From contig OZ255631.1 of the NCBI GenBank assembly GCA_965276835.1, forward strand, positions 992,001 through 1,056,000: a stretch of DNA of 64,000 nucleotides. Direction: 5' to 3'. This stretch comes from BOG-932 sp965276835. Its GTDB lineage: Bacteria; Pseudomonadota; Alphaproteobacteria; BOG-932; Roseiterribacteraceae. Under the pieces are notes generated by a model. It did no database searches. It saw only the letters and a program-made list of their open reading frames with translations, and was not told the DNA's origin. Shown here piece after piece: positions 62,498 through 64,000 of this stretch; the first letter of the stretch is position 1, and each line of letters starts with the position of its first letter. A program made the translations under genes and the position numbers.

Positions 62498-62964
62498 TCC
62501 GGGTGGCAGTACCGGCGGATGTTCCGCTGATCACATCGCTCGTCCGCGAACTGGCGGAATATGAGAAGCTCGCCGACCAGGCGGTTGCGACCGAAGCTGA
62601 TTTCCAGATCGCCTTGTTCGGCCCGTCGCCCAAGGCGCACGCGCTGATCGTCGAGCATGATGGGCAACCGGCGGGTTTCGCGCTCTATTTCTACAACTTC
62701 TCGACTTTCCTCGGACGGCCCGGGATTTATATCGAGGATGTGTTCGTCCGCCCTGAATTCCGGCGCAACGGATATGGGCGCAAGATATTCAAATATCTGG
62801 CGCAAAAGGCGCTGGCCGAGGGTTGCGGCCGCGTCGAATGGTGGGTTTTGGACTGGAACGCCCCGGCGATCGATTTTTATCGTGGGCTGGGCGCCGTGGC
62901 GATGGATGAGTGGACAGTGCAGCGCCTGACCGGCGATGCGCTGAAGACATTCGCGGAGAGCTGA
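62494..62964 (+). CDS. GNAT-family N-acetyltransferase
   Basis: The 156-residue protein has the GNAT acetyl-CoA-binding motif in VRPEFRRNGYGRKIFKYL and the second motif GCGRVEWWVLDWNAPAIDFY typical of the spermidine/diamine acetyltransferase-like group. The GTG start at 62494 overlaps the pdhC stop by 4 bases, so it is translated with the pdh operon. Its substrate is unknown. lpdA starts 3 bases downstream. Confidence 0.92.
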   Translation: MIRVAVPADVPLITSLVRELAEYEKLADQAVATEADFQIALFGPSPKAHALIVEHDGQPAGFALYFYNFSTFLGRPGIYIEDVFVRPEFRRNGYGRKIFKYLAQKALAEGCGRVEWWVLDWNAPAIDFYRGLGAVAMDEWTVQRLTGDALKTFAES

Positions 62965-62967
62965 CCG

Positions 62968-64000
62968 ATGGCTGAACAAACATTCGATATCGCAATCGTC
63001 GGGTCCGGCCCCGGCGGCTATGTCGCGGCGATCCGCGCGGCGCAGCTTGGCATGAAGGTCGCCATAATCGAGCGCGATGCGCTGGGCGGCATCTGCCTGA
63101 ACTGGGGCTGCATTCCGACCAAGGCGCTGCTGCGCACCGCCGATATCTTCAGCACATTGCACCACCTTGAGGAATTCGGCTTGTCCGCCAAGGATATCAG
63201 CTATGACGCCAAGAAGGTGGTCGAACGCTCGCGTAAGGTGGCGAAGCAGCTGTCCGACGGCGTGAAGTTCCTGATGCGCAAGAACAAGATCACCGTCATC
63301 GAGGGCACGGCCAAACTGGCGGGCAAGGGCAAGCTGTCGCTGACCAAGGACGGCAAGGCGATCGACGGCGTGGCCGCCAAGCACATCATCCTGGCGACAG
63401 GCGCGCGCGCACGGTCGTTGCCGGGGCAGGAGCCGGACGGCAAGCTGGTCTGGACCTATAAAGAGGCAATGGTGCCGCCGGCGATCCCGAAATCGCTCCT
63501 GGTCATCGGCTCGGGCGCCATCGGCATCGAATTCGCCAGCTTTTACCGCACGATGGGCGCCGAGGTTACGGTGGTTGAGGTGGTCGACCGTATCCTGCCG
63601 GTCGAGGATGAAGACGTGTCGGCTTTCGCCCGCAAGCAGTTCGAAAAGCAAGGCATCAAGATCCTGACCAGCGCCAAGGTCACCAAGCTCGCCAAGGGCA
63701 AGGACAGCGTCACTGCGACGATCGAACAGGACGGCAAGCCGGTGACGCTGACGGTCGACCGCGTGATCTCCGCGGTCGGCATCACCGGCAATGTCGAGGA
63801 TATCGGCCTGGAAGGCACCAAGGTGAAGGTCGAGAAAGGCCATGTCGTGGTCGACCAGTGGCTTCAGACGGGTGAGCCCGGCGTCTATGCCATCGGCGAC
63901 CTGGTCGGTGCGCCCTGGCTGGCGCACAAGGCGAGCCATGAGGGCGTGATCTGCGTCGAAAAGATCGCCGGGCTTGACCATGTCCAGCCGCTGAACGTGC
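62968..64000 (+). CDS. lpdA: Dihydrolipoamide dehydrogenase, 5' part (3' end outside window)
   Basis: This E3 flavoprotein reoxidises the lipoyl groups of the pyruvate dehydrogenase complex. The visible 344 residues include the FAD motif IVGSGPGGYVAAIRAAQ, the redox disulfide GGICLNWGCIPTKALL (Cys-x4-Cys), the NAD motif VIGSGAIGIEFASF and the second FAD motif VYAIGDLVGAPWLAHKA. The dimerisation domain is cut off by the end of the window. It is the last visible gene of the pdh operon. Confidence 0.97.
   Translation, partial: MAEQTFDIAIVGSGPGGYVAAIRAAQLGMKVAIIERDALGGICLNWGCIPTKALLRTADIFSTLHHLEEFGLSAKDISYDAKKVVERSRKVAKQLSDGVKFLMRKNKITVIEGTAKLAGKGKLSLTKDGKAIDGVAAKHIILATGARARSLPGQEPDGKLVWTYKEAMVPPAIPKSLLVIGSGAIGIEFASFYRTMGAEVTVVEVVDRILPVEDEDVSAFARKQFEKQGIKILTSAKVTKLAKGKDSVTATIEQDGKPVTLTVDRVISAVGITGNVEDIGLEGTKVKVEKGHVVVDQWLQTGEPGVYAIGDLVGAPWLAHKASHEGVICVEKIAGLDHVQPLNV

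Overview
The window comes from a high-GC alphaproteobacterium. The evidence is the gene order bamA / fabZ-lpxA-lpxI-lpxB / gltA / gltX / comEC / lexA / trpCDGE-ppiD / tpiA-secG-pyrG / eno-ftsB-pdhABC-lpdA, a pyruvate dehydrogenase E1 beta subunit with its own N-terminal lipoyl domain, LpxI instead of LpxH, and a GTTC-N7-GTTC LexA box in front of lexA. I cannot name the order or genus. I saw no tRNA, rRNA, CRISPR array or insertion sequence.

Layout. 1-8.0 kb: outer-membrane assembly (bamA 3' end, an OmpH/Skp chaperone), lipid A synthesis (fabZ, lpxA, lpxI, lpxB with overlapping ends), then convergent citrate synthase and glutamyl-tRNA synthetase. 8.0-16.4 kb: accessory block with an old yellow enzyme, a KaiC-KaiB-KaiB-hybrid histidine kinase operon, a small membrane protein, a 36-residue basic protein and a PEP-CTERM exported protein behind an AT-rich promoter region. 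16.4-20.7 kb: comEC, two lipoproteins (DUF4810 and DUF799/GNA1162 types), lexA with its SOS box and a strong terminator. 20.7-26.1 kb: K+/H+ antiporter, a periplasmic helical protein with an azurin-like cupredoxin, SelO, a deazaflavin-type nitroreductase and a small secreted protein. 26.4-32.3 kb: trpC-trpD-trpG-trpE-ppiD, all genes overlapping by 4 bases. 32.6-34.5 kb: ECF sigma factor and several very small genes. 34.9-40.8 kb: aldehyde dehydrogenase, DipZ-like thiol-disulfide protein, zinc alcohol dehydrogenase and a secreted carboxylesterase. 41.0-45.2 kb: TerB-like protein, tpiA, secG, pyrG, DUF1003 protein. 45.2-48.9 kb: SDR, NTF2-like protein, vapBC and an FAD oxidoreductase. 49.1-53.0 kb: an iron module (bfr, bfd, a protein of unknown function, TonB receptor) with three Fur-like boxes. 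53.1-56.9 kb: NarX-type two-component system and a secreted phosphoesterase. 57.0-64.0 kb: eno, ftsB-like gene, pdhA-pdhB-pdhC, GNAT, lpdA (cut by the window end).

The housekeeping genes form a conserved alphaproteobacterial scaffold into which several accessory modules have been placed. Genes often found at these junctions in relatives (lpxD, kdsA, moaC/moeA) are not here. The most interesting accessory module is the Kai-type operon: a two-domain KaiC whose CII phosphorylation site reads Ser-Ser, two differing KaiB proteins, and a PAS-PAS-HisKA-receiver kinase, with no KaiA. It could be a timing or stress device, but its function is inferred from families only.
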